This document shows positions 44,214 to 57,533 of a DNA stretch of 64,000 nucleotides, piece by piece. The translations under genes were made by a program, and so were the position numbers. How positions within the stretch are numbered: position 1 is the stretch's first letter; each line of letters begins with the position of its first letter. The DNA lies in contig NC_088307.1 of NCBI RefSeq assembly GCF_032854445.1, positions 15,634,017 to 15,698,016 on the forward strand, given 5' to 3'. A model generated the notes under the pieces. The model saw only the letters and a program-made list of their open reading frames with translations. It had not been told where the DNA came from and ran no database searches. The stretch is from Liolophura sinensis (Eukaryota; Mollusca; Polyplacophora; Chitonida; Chitonidae).

Positions 44214-47200
44214 CAACACATGCACATATCTCTGCGTCGAAATACACATTCATATACCAGCCGTTAGCCAAAATGGATGTTCTGGGCCAGTAATTGCAAG
44301 GTCAATTCTCACAACAAAATTTAACACACACAAGCAAAGAACTAAGAAAGTACAGAAAGTTCGAAAATAGGACGGGATCATGCAAAGAGAAGCCAACAGT
44401 TTTCAACGATGCTGGAAAGACGCGATGGATGTTCTAGTTAGTAGTGTATAAATGGATTGTTTACAGATAGCAGATCATCAAGGTAACATTTAATGAATGA
44501 GAAAGATCTGGTCTGGTGAGGATTACTCTTTAACAGGTTTTACATATAGCCTTTTCATATGAGAACAGTTATGGGTCAAGCAGGAGAGAGGGTGGGGCAC
44601 GGGCGTGGGGGGGGGGGGGGAGGGGGGTATTTCACATAGATGTTAATAATGAGAAATTCAAGCAACTCAATGAACAAAGAAACATTCCATGAATGGTAAC
44701 CATTGCGAGTAATGGAACTTAATATAAGTGTTTGTATATACACATATTAACCTTTGACGTGAATGCAGCGGTGACAAGTTTTACTAAACACCGATATAAT
44801 GAAATGCTATCCCATTTTGTGAAGAACACCAATACAGAGAATATAGAAAGTTTAAGTTCAAAAGTCCTAATACGGTACGTGTATATGAGCCTCTATAGTT
44901 CTTCAGCATGATCAGTCAGAAGACTCCACATACAGTTCACGCATGAAATTTTTGGCAATTGCACAACAGTACTTTTCCAAAATGACTTTACCTCTGGTAG
45001 TGCCTTTCTTAAGAGAGTAGATACAAGTTTGGTGGTACAGCGTCTATTAACCCTTTAAATTTGTGTTACATGTATATCGGTGTGACGAGAAGGTACAAAT
45101 AAACTCCTTTGAGAATGGACTGATGTTTATAAAATAGAGTACAGGTAGTTACAGAATACGTTCATGTTGCGGCAGTTGTTGTGGTGATATTTAGCTCCGC
45201 CGCAAGAATATAAAATTGTTGGTAGCTTTGTCCACAGGGACAATAACGTATTTTCTCAGCAGGTCATCAAGTACCTTTGCACTTTAGGATCCTTCAGAAG
45301 TTGTCACATGAGCATTTGTATTGATATGGTGGACTGCATACACAACCTTCGTCTTTGGGAGCTCAAGCCAAGTGTCAAGGACTGAAGGTTCTACCTTCCC
45401 CCGTTTAGATCATTTTTCTGCGAAGTTTTCAAGCGTCGAAAGGACACTTTTCTTATTAACCGTCATAGTTATATTTCTCGGTTTTCTGTACTTACGACTC
45501 CTCACAATCAGATTGCAAAGATCATAATTATTTGCGGTGTTAAGTTTACCAGTTATAATATATTTACGTGGACGGTAAATAACGTCTTACGATTCACAAT
45601 CACAGCTGGATCTGCCAGTGAGAAGTATAATCAGACATCTCACAATCTCTGCTTTCTCAAAATTAACTGTTTTTGGAAACGACTGGCTAGGTATATTGAT
45701 ACGAAACGTACGGGGGCTCTTGTATCTTGAAATAAAATTCGGCACAGCGTTGCTAACCTCTGGATCATGTAAAATTCGGGGTATGTTGATTAAATGAAGA
45801 TCTCTTTAATTTTTAGGAAGTCTTTTATTAGCCGCCTGAACTGTTCTAGTGGGTTGAGTCAAAAATAATGTCTTGACAAACAAGATTGTTATTTTAAGAG
45901 GAGCATATAAAACTGTGCGAAAAGCGTGCATGCTATGTGCTGTCTTAGACAAACCTACCAGGTAGCTAACATTTATATTGCTGTGAACTGCAACGCAATA
46001 TTGATCTGCTTATGCACCTACAAAAGGAATCCGTTGTTTGAATGATAACCTTTCTCAAACAAATCCCATTAACTAAGTATTGTATGGATTAGAAAAAATA
46101 TCACAAAGCGCAAAATTCCTTGTGCTGGATGACTTTTAAATTGACACAATAGCTAAAGGTAAAATGTCACATCCCAAGGGTAATGTTAACGATTTCACCA
46201 CTCACCGTGTCCTGGCCGGTGACACCGTGTCGAGGGAAGGGTGACGGTTCTGGTTTAGATCCTTTACGCATACTGCTTAGTTAATTACTGCTACGATCAA
46301 ATGGAAGAAAACTTGGTGCTTTCGTTGGTTAACTCGAATATTGCATGTTCCCTGCTCAACAAATGCTAGAACTGTAATGCCGACAAATTTCCAGTACTAG
46401 CGGTTTGATAGCACATGCCGGTATAGAAACTTGGAGCTGTGTGGAATATCATGTGGAACTGCGGAAAGTAAACGCACTCGATATGGCATTTTAGCAGGCA
46501 GTTGTCTAGTTACAGAAGACTTTACCTGCGCATGTGCATCTCCTAATGTTCTAGGATTTTGTGCGAGTCCTCTGAACTGCAGAATATTACTCTAAAATCG
46601 GTAACGGTATGTATCCAGTAGACTGACACTCGACTCTCCATACAATAGTCAAATCACAGTTTCTAATGGCCGATGTAAATTATGTAAGATGCGATTTCGC
46701 GTTCGTAGTTTGTAATGGATGGTAGAGTTACTGCATGGCTGGTTTGCTGCCAAGCACCATCGGGCTTCAGTAAATCTGATAAGCTCAACGCACAATCTTA
46801 ATTGTCCGTCCATATAAGCGTCAATGGGAGATCATTACTCTTCTTAAAGAGAATATACCAGAGATTATGGACAAAACAATCACAAATATATATCTCAAAT
46901 TATTGCACTCAGTAAATATCAAACTAATATCAGAGAATGCGCGATTTCGTTTCTGTCATTCTCGAAGCACATCTCAATTACATTTGTATTTATTCATATA
47001 CATGTATTCGCATTTATTATTCTTTGTTGCCCGTTATATATTTCACGTTAATTACACTACGTCAGCCTTACTAGGGAGTGTGTTTTATGGAGCACTGAGT
47101 TCAGCCTTAGACTCTGACCAGAGCCGCCAATGCCGCCCTGGGAAATGGCTGGACAGAGTGTAATTGTGTGTGTCATACCCCTGGAGGGATAACCGCTAAC

Positions 47201-48437
47201 TTCTTGCAACGAAATCTGGCAATTGCTAGCATGGATCAATGGAAAATAGGCATAAAAGTGTCGAAAGGGTTGTTTTACTCTACAGCATTACACTGTTTAA
47301 TACACACTTCTATAAGGTCGTTGATATCTGTGCTGACAGGTGCACTTTCATTGGCATGAAATTGGACAGTTCAAACGAGGTCTCTGGTTGGAGCTAATGC
47401 TCGAAATAATGATCCGTCCGGGTAGATCTGACCTTGACCAAAGGTTGACCAGGTGTAGGCCGAAATGGAAGGTACACGTGATTTATTGGTTGATTGTATT
47501 GCAAATCAGCGTCAGTTTTATGCTTTTGTCATTACCGTATTGCCCCATCGATTTAGTATGAATAGCACGTACTCGCACACTCGTATCCAGTCCAGCAGAA
47601 AATTCCCATTTATACCTTAACATCTCAAGCACGTCCTAATGTTTAATTGGTATACTATGAATTAAGTTATCCGCGTTTCAAAGATATTAAAACCTATACA
47701 GACAAACCCTCAGCTAACAATAATCCAGCCGCTGAAACTTTTCAAATTAGTACTTCAGGCAAGTCACTTAATGGCTGTTTCTTTACCGACGGAACTTTTC
47801 GTTGAGAATGTGTGTGTGTGAGTCTTTGTTGTTATTTTTTTTTTTTTTTGGCTTTAAATATTAGGACGCTCATTGGATTTTGTTGTGAACAGGTCATCTT
47901 TCAACACGTTTTGCCGTGACAGAAGTTGGAATTCAAGAAATGCTCGAATAAAAACATTAAACGCTAGATTACCGTTAAAAAGTGGTTTACCGATGCCGGC
48001 TTTGACAAGTCTACACACCGGATGATCTAGAGAACTGGTCTATACCAGATATAAAGGTCAGACTCAAGTAACAAAGGTACATATGTCGGAGAGCGCGGAC
48101 ACATGAGCCCCCAACTAAGGAGAGGAAGGGCTGCTTTATTCCACAAATGAACGATACAAAGGGAAACCCCTGCAAAAATATAAACAATTAGTCAACACTA
48201 CAGAATACATGTTTTCTCCAAAAACACAATCCACGACATTATCGATTAGGCACGCACTACAAATGAACAAATGTGGAATATAATGATCAACCAGAATAGA
48301 TAAAGATGCAAATCAAGCTATCGTTGCGGGATTACAACAATTATATCCCTTGTATCGACTATCCAATATTCCGAACAATCGAAACCGTGACACTCAGTTG
48401 TGATACATTAGAATATAACATACCCGAAGCCCATCCT
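44214..48437. other. No recognised gene
   Basis: More than 4 kb of unrecognised sequence. A poly-G run lies at about 44608-44628. Short open frames at 45321-45527, 46867-47163 and 47168-47561 show no domain and are not called. Confidence 0.35.
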
Positions 48438-48448
48438 CATTACAACTT

Positions 48449-48648
48449 GCGGTCGCTGTGAGTTCAAGTCCAGCTCATGCTGGCTTCCTCTCCGGCCGTA
48501 CGTGGGAAGGTCTGCCAGCAACCTGCGGATGGTCGTGGGTTTCCCCTGGGCTCTGCCCGGTTTCCTCCCACCATAATGCTGGCCGCCGTCGTATAAGTGA
48601 AATATTCTTGCGTACGGCGTAAAACAACAATCAAATACATAAATAAAT
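48449..48648 (+). mobile_element. SINE family A, 5'-truncated at insertion
   Basis: Starts inside the head at GCGGTCGCTGTGAGTTCAAG. A perfect 11-bp duplication CATTACAACTT flanks it (48438-48448 and 48649-48659). Confidence 0.93.
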
Positions 48649-48659
48649 CATTACAACTT

Positions 48660-49033
48660 CAGCGCATGAACCTATGAAATAGTCCTGTAATTTAGCACAC
48701 TAATATTGACAACATAGTTGAATCGCACTGAATATAATTGGCGTTTATCCAAGCAAATGTGTTGCTTAATTTAACGTAAACAAGAAATAATTATACAAAT
48801 TATACAATATTCTTACATCGAGTACAGCACAATGTCAGTGCCCGACACGATTTCAACACGGTATAGAATCACATTCCAGAGATGAAGCATCTAGTACAAT
48901 AATATCAATTCAGCTGGCAGGCCACACGTAACCAAGCACAGCCACACACAGCCACACTCTGCCACCCACAGACACAAACAATAAGCACGTTTACGGTCCT
49001 CGACATGTAGAATTTTCCTGCTGTGGATAGATA
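48660..49033. other. No recognised feature
   Basis: Nothing beyond a short CAGCCACAC repetition at about 48937-48955. Confidence 0.35.
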
Positions 49034-49293
49034 AGAATTTATTTATTTATTTTGGTTGATTGGTGTTTTACGCCGTACTCAAGAATATTTCACTTATACG
49101 ACGGCGGCCAACATTATAGTGGGTGGAAACCTGGCAGAGCCCGGGGGAAACTCACGACCACCGCAGGTTGCTTCCCACGTACGGTCGGAGAGGAAGCCAG
49201 CATGAACTGGACTTGAACTCACAGCGACCACATTGATGAGAGGCTCCTGGGTCATTGCGCTAGCGCGCTAACCAACTGAGCCACGGAGGCCCC
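49034..49293 (-). mobile_element. SINE family A, full-length
   Basis: Tail left, head right; GATAGATA duplicated at 49026-49033 and 49294-49301. Confidence 0.9.
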
Positions 49294-49301
49294 GATAGAT
49301 A

Positions 49302-51178
49302 CGACTAGGTGCCGGGATGTGGATACTAAGTATAGAGAGACTTGTTCGGTTACATTACCGCTCATGAGCAAATTGTTCTTCTAGTCTTTTGACGAACCGA
49401 CGGTTAACCACCTCAAACATGTAACATGTCACCCTGGACGTATCTACCAGTCATTTATCACCTTTTTGTTTCCCCCACTCCACAGTGACACTCTTGATGA
49501 TGGCAAAATGAAATATTGAAATATTGAGTCAAAATAAAGCTTTCTGTTCTGAGTAATGAGTGGATTTACTGGATTCTGAACTGATTCCCTACAATGTCTA
49601 TTTGAAGTACGTGCATGCATATAAAAATATTTACACCATGTTGAGGCCCATGCAGTGGAATTATTTGGACAGGCTTAACCTGAGTGCATGGTAAATTTCT
49701 GTGGCCGGTGTATCCTAATATTGTATACATGTAAAGATTAGAAAAGTAAAGGCGAAGATAGATTCTTTTAAGTACCAATTGATAGCTGGATTGATGAAGT
49801 AGTTATTGTTTACCTGGAATTTCTTTTGTAGGGTTCGACAGTGACGTTCACCGGTCAATGACGGTTTGTATAGCCATTTTACAGGGTTTTCTTTAAAATG
49901 GCCATAGCTGACTTGGAATGCCTTGAGGGTGTGGTGCTACTGTTTAAGCATTTTGTGTCAGCGGTTAGAACACAACTCTATAACTAATGTAAATTGACCA
50001 AAGACTGGATTTCCTCCGGATTTTCCTCCATTGGCCAACTATAACATTGTCGTCACGCCGCTGCTTTGGTTAATTCTCTGTGCTGTTGTCTTTTATATCA
50101 TAAAATGGCTCAAACGTGTTGAACCTAAGTTTATACACCTATATTAATGGTTGATTTCTAAATTCTTGATTGTTGACTTTGAATTCCATCAAAATCGTGC
50201 AAGACAACTTTTGGTTTTGGTGATGCATACAGTTTATATTTGATACATCTTCAGAATGTACCTCCAGAGGTATAAATGAAAAGCACAGCCGTATACAATT
50301 ATATTTCATATATAAAAATCAACATTGCGTATTGGTAGAAAATAGAAAGGCGAATCTCGGTATCCGGGTTCATATTGTACAGAAGTGTTATTGGTTGATT
50401 TATAACTTGGTTGTAATCGATTTATAATACCCACTGCGTTATACATATATGACTGTACAGCGTCCGAGAAACAGACCGGTGTAGAGGACTACACCGTAAG
50501 AGACAGATCGACGATTATCGCGTCACTGATCAATGATAGGAAGCATTTTGTTGTGTTGATGAGTGGGTTGGCAATAAGAAGGCTTGACGAGGCTAGGTAA
50601 ATGCAGCTGTGTTGTGACTGAGAGCGTAGTGTGCGATGGAAATGTAGAAGTCCACCTCTTCGCCACCACATGAGTCCACCTCTTCACCACTACATGCGGC
50701 CGCGAGAAGAGACAACTATATACACCCGGGATTCACAGGTAAGGACTTAGCATTTCTCTCATACATGACATGTTTGTTCAGTGTACTATCACAGATTCAA
50801 ACCACTTTATTCACCATCGACTTAAACTGACAGGATGAGATACGAGGCGTTTTGACAGGACTGCACTGCATATAATGTATGTACACACAGAAAAAGTGCT
50901 GTAAATGCTTACTTTACAATGACAAATGGGGAAGATCTACAAAACTGCTGTACAAATGCAGCTTTACAATACCAACCTTATCTTTATTAAATACACATTT
51001 GGAAATATATATGAAATAAATAAATAAATAATTTCTACTGGACAGTAAATGTATTTCGTCCCTTAAAAGTATGTCGAAAAAGCTCTAGAAAACCTTTAAT
51101 ACACGCAAAAAAAACACACAATAAAATCGGATTTTCCAAAGTTTTTGTTCACGGTATTCATTATTTCTTCAGCTTTTT
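49302..51178. other. No recognised gene
   Basis: Unrecognised AT-rich DNA. A direct repeat GAGTCCACCTCTTC occurs at about 50650 and 50672. Confidence 0.35.
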
Positions 51179-51360
51179 AACGAAGTAGTAAGACAAGGAG
51201 GTAGCGAAGCAGCGATGTTGTGAGATAGCGAGATGACTCCCCTCACTACTTCGTTGACTCGCTTCGCTACCTCCTTACCTCACATGGCTACCTCACTGCC
51301 CGCTTCGCTACCCATCTGCTTCGCTATTTCACTACCAGGAAGCGAGGCAGTAAAGTAGAC
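51179..51360. repeat. Low-complexity block with interleaved inverted repeats
   Basis: Built from variants of GAGGTAGCGAAGC and its inverse. Perfect arms: AACGAAGTAGT at 51179-51189 with its inverse at 51245-51255, and AAGGAGGTAGCGAAG at 51195-51209 with its inverse at 51262-51276. Confidence 0.8.
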
Positions 51361-51774
51361 GTCAGCTACCGAATATCGCTTTGTAGCTTTTGTTCATTTA
51401 CACCTGAATTAGTGATGCGAGGAAATGTCATGAAATTCTGCCTTCTCATCAGCTAACGGGCCACCCGCAACTAATTACAGGTTCACAATATGGCCTCCAA
51501 GACAGCGGTAACCACGACCTGCTGTTTGCTTTTCTACCTTTAACACCTCTTTAAACTATAGATAGTGGACTTCCATTTCCAGTATGTCACCAGCGAGTTT
51601 TCTTTCAGTAATAAACACATATATTCGTATTACAGTATCATCGCCTGGGGCTTAAAAGAAAAAGAGCACAAACAACACACAGGGTGAAGAGACTGGTTAT
51701 TTTGAAACCCTAATTTTAAACGAAATTCTTTGGCATGGATTGAATATAGAATAACTAACATGCATTCACAGATT

Positions 51775-52070
51775 GTATATTCATACAGTCTAAATTTACA
51801 CAGCCTGTATTCACATAGTGTATATTCAGAATCAATACTCTCTTATACACTCTTTTCACACATCGCTCACGGTCTTACAGTCTATTTTCACACCTCCTAT
51901 AGGCTGTATTCACAGAGTACGTGTTCACAGAGCCTATATTCACATAGCGTATATTTTTTCTCTATTTGCATATAATATATATTCACAAAGCCTATACACA
52001 ACCTATATTAACACAGCCTATATGAATACAGTGTATATTCACACTGCTTATGTTCACATAGCCTAAATAT
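51775..52070. repeat. Degenerate tandem array, unit about 16-18 bp
   Basis: Repeats of CACAGCCTATATTCACA-type units with much variation. The open frames here (51730-52066) are products of the repeat. Confidence 0.85.
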
Positions 52071-52570
52071 TGACACACATCTTTCAGCGTATCTGCCTTG
52101 TCTGGATACACAGTACCCTCTGAGACAGTATTGCTATCAGCATTCCCTGGAGTCAAAAGAAACGTTTTATACTGGCCGTAATGTTTGCTTCATTAACTCC
52201 ATTAGGCTACATTTTGTCTTCAAACAGAAGGTCTTGATAGTTCGCATCATTTAGAGCTATTTTTGTACTCTATTCTTATATTTAAAGAGACTCATATTAT
52301 TGATCAGTTTGTAGATTAGCCAGATGGTCTTTGAAGGCGGCTGCTCATATACATGTTTAAGAGGATGAATGGTATTGTTCAAGCGGCTTTCAAAGCCCAT
52401 CAACTTATCTACTGAAATGTAAATTTGAAGCTTTACACGATGTAACTGTGCATAATACATCAATAGTACATGCTCCAATTACCAGATTATCCTTGCCACA
52501 TCACGTAGATTGGTTCGAAAAGGTCTATACTACTCTTTAATCTATAATACACAGACATGTACATTTTGGA
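52071..52570. other. No recognised feature
   Basis: No coding or repeat signal that I can name. Confidence 0.35.
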
Positions 52571-52736
52571 GGGAGTGAGTGAGTGAGTGAAAGTTTTAAC
52601 GTCGCTTTCAACAATATTTCAGTTTTATCGCGACAATAAAACGTCAAGTAGTCGACCTACTACGGATAATTCATTTATTATTCAGTCAAAAAAGGACACC
52701 AGAAGTCACATAACAAACACAGACGGTAGTTTAAAG

Positions 52737-53471
52737 TCACAGCTTTCCTGCCATACCAATGGTAGAGAGAAAATAAAAAATAGTATCACTTTCTACAGAA
52801 TTGAAAAGTTCTGAAAGAGAGCTCACGTGATAAAAGGAATTTCGTACAGGAGCAAAGTCGCCACAGTCAAGCAATATGTGCTTGACTGTGAACCGTTGAT
52901 CACAAGCAAAGCAATGAAGAGCATTTTCTCCTTTCAACAAATACCCATGCGGAGCACGTGTGTGACCGATACGACACCTCCTCGAAATGCAAGAGCGGAG
53001 ACGATGCCGTGAAAGGGATGGTGCTGGACCAACAAACTGACGAATATCATGCAGTTTGTTGGCTGTCTGGTCATCCCATTGAGCCTGAAACAAGCGCTTG
53101 ATATAGGAGCAAATAAGTGAACGCAAGTCCGAATATGGAACGTCAGTTTGGGTAGTAACGGAATGCAGAGCCGCCTTCGCGGATTCATCTGCAACAGAAT
53201 TCCCAGGGATACCCATATGCCTGGGCACCCAACAAAAGACAATGATAAAATCTTTATTAAGTCGTTTAAACATCTCCCAGATAGACAGAATGTCTGGATG
53301 TACAGGCGAACTAGCCCGAATTGCCTGGAGGCAGGAAAGGGAGTCACAGCAGATGAGAAATCTGCTACCTCCTAGCTCTGGAATGGACCGAAGTGCGCAC
53401 AAAATTGCCTTGGCTTCCGCAGTAAATACAGAACAGGAATTTGGAAACCGAGTAAGTGGTCGCTTCCGCAA
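52737..53471 (-). pseudogene. ORF2 RNase H and C-terminal domain of the I-like element
   Basis: The open stretch contains FTAEAKAILCALRSIPE (Glu of the RNase H site), FLICCDSLSCLQAI (Asp), FCWVPRHMGIPGNSVADESA (His and Asp of the last block), then a Cys/His segment HCFACDQRFTVKHILLDC typical of the ORF2 C-terminus. RNase H removes the RNA strand during target-primed reverse transcription. Here it follows the endonuclease with no RT between them. Confidence 0.88.
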
Positions 53472-54082
53472 AGATCATCATGGACGCTCCAGCTGAATTC
53501 CGATCTTAGCCCTGCATCAGCCAGAGCTAAATCAAGGACCAAATAAGTGCCCTTTGCAGGATGAAGGTAAGTATGTGTGCCATCATTTAAGACGCATAGA
53601 GAGTTCTTAGATATAAAATCCTCCAATACAGAGCCCTTCTGGTTACGTTTAGAGTCACCCCAGAGAACACTGTGGGCATTAAAGTCACCCAAAAGAAGAC
53701 ACGGTTTAGGTAATTGATCATATAGATTTTGCAGCTCTTGTTGGTGAAGAGTAGAAGAAGGTGGTATATAAATAGAACAGATTGTTAATGCTATACCCAG
53801 TGATGCGCACCGCCACCGCCTGCAAATCGGTGTTCAATGCCATTCTATTGTGTATTACACCCTGCCTAATCAAAAGAGAAGAACCCCCTGATGCCTTTCC
53901 ATTGGTAGACGCGGCAACAGCGTGATGAGATACATAACCTCGACATTGATAACTAGGATCAGTCATCAGAGTTTCCTGCAAGGTAAAGCTATAGGATTGA
54001 GGTCTTGAGCTAACATCTGGAGCTCTGCGAGGTTACACCTCAATCCTCTACAGTTACACTGTAAGATCTTTGTAGTAGCCAT
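53448..54082 (-). pseudogene. ORF2 endonuclease of the I-like element, frame-broken
   Basis: A probable start at 54082 reads MATTKILQCNCRGLRC, the N-terminal strand of the AP-like endonuclease. Then come a frame-disrupted middle (53981-53718) and MGDFNAHSVLWG (GDFN motif) at 53692. Near 53450 the CGSDH motif (catalytic His) ends the domain. The following codons belong to the RNase H region. Confidence 0.82.
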
Positions 54083-54084
54083 TA

Positions 54085-55015
54085 TTAATATTTATTTATT
54101 CTTTTTCTTTTTTCTGGACTTTTTATACATCGCTGCCGTACGTTCAGCAAATTTTCCTGTGACAACGTTATCAACTTCCTCTGCTTTTTAACCTTGTCAA
54201 CTTTAGAATCACGTCGCAATGTGCGATAATATGACCCCAGGGATGTTGAGACAGGTACCAGGACCTCACCCTTGCCATTGGTATAGGCAAGCAAGTCCGG
54301 GCTATTTGACGTCTGAGATGCCTCGCAAAGGCTCTGGGGCCCACCTACTCCTGGCGATTCGCTTAACTTCCTGACCTTATTTGTAGCATCAATGTGCTTA
54401 TTTCGAATCTTTTTGCTGGAGGACATGGAGTTAGTGACAACATGCCACTCTCCAGCTTCCTCATTGTCAGCAGCAGAGTTATCCAAAGTCGGCCTTGAAA
54501 TTTTCTTTGCTATCACATATGTGACAGGCACGGACCTGACCTCTGTACCATAAAGGAATTCTAAAATTCCCAACCGAAATTGATTGTGGAATGATCTCGG
54601 TCACACCACTCATGTAAATACGGCGCATACCATTCTCAAGTGACCTATCAAAAAGGTAATGTTCCCGGCTAACGTGATGGACCTTGCCATACCGGGACAT
54701 CAAACCTCGAATAGTGTCACCGGGCACCTCGATCGGACATCGAGATCTAACCAGGAGCCTTTGCTCCTCCACATCATATATTGGACAATCCACCCCTTTG
54801 AATGTGAAGCCGCTAGCCAACAGCTGTTCCTTCACAGTTTGCGTAGCCACTGTAACATTCCAGACATCTCTAGAGACATTGATTAGTCCCTTTAAGACAT
54901 TAGGCCGATTCCCCACTAACTCCTTTAGCTGATTGTATACTTCAACCGGTTGTACACCTCCCTGTATTACAAGCTTAAGGCTTAAGGGTCTATTTACTCG
55001 CCCTGCCCACAACAT
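54085..55015 (-). pseudogene. ORF1 (gag-like) of the I-like element, truncated by frameshift
   Basis: ATG at 55015. The first 160 or so codons resemble the RNA-binding region of I-type ORF1 proteins. They end at RACHICDSKEN, the first two cysteines of a CCHC knuckle, after which the frame breaks near 54490. A second frame (54573-54085) continues with a Ser/Lys-rich tail. At least one knuckle is therefore lost. Confidence 0.7.
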
Positions 55016-55031
55016 TGTGGGCCAGGGCGAG
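54998..55031. repeat. Hairpin at the ORF1 start of the I-like element
   Basis: CTCGCCCTGCCCACAA and its inverse with one bulge, centred on the ATG of ORF1 (55013-55015). Confidence 0.8.
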
Positions 55032-56890
55032 AACGACTACCCTAAAGAGAGGACCACAACTATGCGTTTGGAACAGTGTGGATGCTGAGTGCAAAATAAA
55101 TACGATATTACAAAGTGGAAATGCACTAAACTATGTACAGGCTATTTACAGAGAGGCTAGTGAACACGTCCTGCCGCTAAGAGCGACAGAACGTAATGTC
55201 GCAATACCCTCAGACTGGGTGACCACTAAACAAAAGCTGAGAGCACAAAGCGTACATTTTGGAGGGGATGAAGTCAATAGCTATACCACTGGTCATAGTT
55301 CTATATGTCCGTAGGATGCATATGTACGTAGGATGCAAAATATGTAACAATACATATTTTGTTATTGACAACTAATATTTCAGCATGGTACATGTACACG
55401 ATTTAAACACTGATTTCACTCAGTCACCTAGAATATACCTTGCGTCTTTCCAGCATCATTGAAAACATTTGACTGCTACTCTTTGCATGATTCCTTCCTA
55501 TTTTCATACTTTATATACTTTCTCAGTTCTTTGGTAGTTTGTATTAAACGTCGCTTTAGGAATTGGCCTTGCGATTATAGACCTGGAACGTCCATCTTGG
55601 CTGATGGCTGGTATACGAATGCCTGTTTCGACGCCATAGACAGATTCACATTTAAAACGGTTTTGCTTGAATTCTTGAAATTCTTGAACACATGTTTGGA
55701 AAACGTTTTTGACAGAATGTACTGTATCTTTCTTTAATTTGCCGGTTTATGGAATTACATACATGTATACAGGTTCTAAAACCTAAAACCATATCATTTA
55801 TGGCCAGAATCTCCATGTCTTGGTTAGAAACTCAGTGGTGAAAAAATATCGTATTTTGGGATTTGTAGACATCTATGAAATCATGAATGCAGAAAAGACA
55901 CAAAATCAAGTGTATCAAAAATTGTGCTTATAGGTCTAATGGCATAGAAATGAAGGAAATGCCTTGGAAAAAACAACAACGCGGAATGTTTGTTTCGGAT
56001 GATTAGTTTTAGATGGCTAATGTATTAAGTGGTTGATTATGCAAAATGGCCAAGTATTATTAGTATAAATAGTTCACACATGAATTGCCGTAACGGTGTA
56101 TGTATACAAATATGCATCATTATGTTTTGCGATTTCCTCAGATGGCTTTTAACAACAACTACTTTACTCGCTTTTCTTTCTTTAACACGCAGCAAAATAG
56201 CTTTATTCTGACTATATGAGTGTACTTTATTCATACTGATTTGTGTGTGTACTTTATTCATACTGATACAGACTTACACATCATAACCACCCACGTGTTC
56301 GGACTCTTTTGTCGTCCCTTTATACATAATACATTGCACGAGGACTAAATTGATTGGAATTGCTCACGGTTCATATGTGTATAGATAAGCTTTCAGCTTT
56401 CCGGACAACCCGCCACAGCCCTCCATCACAATTATCTCACAAATCTCACCATTAAGCACCGTCCCATTACCACAGCCTACTTCAGATCGTGACCACTTTA
56501 TACACTGGGGTCAGAGCCATCCCGTCGGACACACGTATAGACATACAGATCCGTTATACAAAGGGGATTCACTTTAGCATGCATCAATCATTTTAATGAA
56601 CGAATTATGCCTACAATGATGGACACACGCAAACTGCATGCCGCATGCAAACTCCATTCCGTCAATGGTGTGATTTACATGACCTGAGTTAGCATATAAT
56701 TAAAGACGTACGGCATAAAGAGTGAAACCAGAGCAGCGACGACACTGTGACAGCTGGTAAATGGTCACATGTAACCGGTGAAATACGGCCTCTTGTCAGT
56801 TTATCTTAGTTAGGGTTTTATTCTAACTGTTTATGTAAATGTATAAATAGTGGGAAATTACCCTAGCACCATGGCTTAAGCAGAATTAGA
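55032..56890. other. No recognised gene
   Basis: Possibly some 5' LINE sequence up to about 55330; after that nothing recognised. Confidence 0.35.
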
Positions 56891-57533
56891 AGAGTAAGGT
56901 TTTAGGGAAAGTGAAGAAAAATATGTCCCAAAAATCAGAAAAAATTCCTTTTTGATACATATTTTATATTTTTTTTATTTTCCCTCTATTTTATGCGTAA
57001 TGTAACAAAATTTGAAATGAAGAGTAAGGTTTTAGGGAAAATGAAGAAAAATATGTCCCAAAAATCAGAAAAAATTCCTTTTTGATACATATTTTATATT
57101 TTTTTATTTTCCCTCTATTTTATGCGTAATGTAACAAAATTTGAAGTGAAGAGTAAGGTTTTAGGGAAAATGAAGAAAAATATGTCCCAAAAATCAGAAA
57201 AAATTCCTTTTTGATACATATTTTATATTTTTTTATTTTCCCTCTATTTTATGCGTAATGTAACAAAATTTGAAGTGAAGAGTAAGGTTTTAGGGAAAAT
57301 GAAGAAAAATATGTCCCAAAAATCAGAAAAAATTCCTTTTTGATACATATTTTATATTTTTTATTTTCCCTCTATTTTATGCGTAATGTAACAAAATTTG
57401 AAGTGAAGAGTAAGGTTTTAGGGAAAATGAAGAAAAATATGTCCCAAAAATCAGAAAAAAATTCCTTTTTGATACATATTTTATATTTTTTTATTTTCCC
57501 TCTATTTCATGCGCAATGTAACGAAATTTGAAG
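56891..57533. repeat. Tandem array of five units of about 129 bp
   Basis: Units start AGAGTAAGGTTTTAGGGAAA at 56891, 57021, 57150, 57279 and 57407. They are almost identical except for small indels in A and T runs, so the array is young or homogenised. Confidence 0.97.

Larger units (their letters stand above)
52571..55031 (-). mobile_element. I-like non-LTR retrotransposon lacking reverse transcriptase
   Basis: Minus-strand order: ORF1 (gag-like), ORF2 endonuclease, then directly RNase H and the C-terminal Cys-rich region, ending in an AACGTTAAAACTTTCACTCA-type 3' end with a (TCAC)n tail at about 52572-52590. RNase H in ORF2 places it with the I superfamily (I, Nimb and relatives). The whole RT domain is absent, so the copy is an internal-deletion derivative. 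Confidence 0.85.

Noticed and set aside
51730-52066. Tyr/Ser/His-rich repeat protein
   Set aside because: Two frames are open at once because of the degenerate short repeat; there is no start context or splice support.
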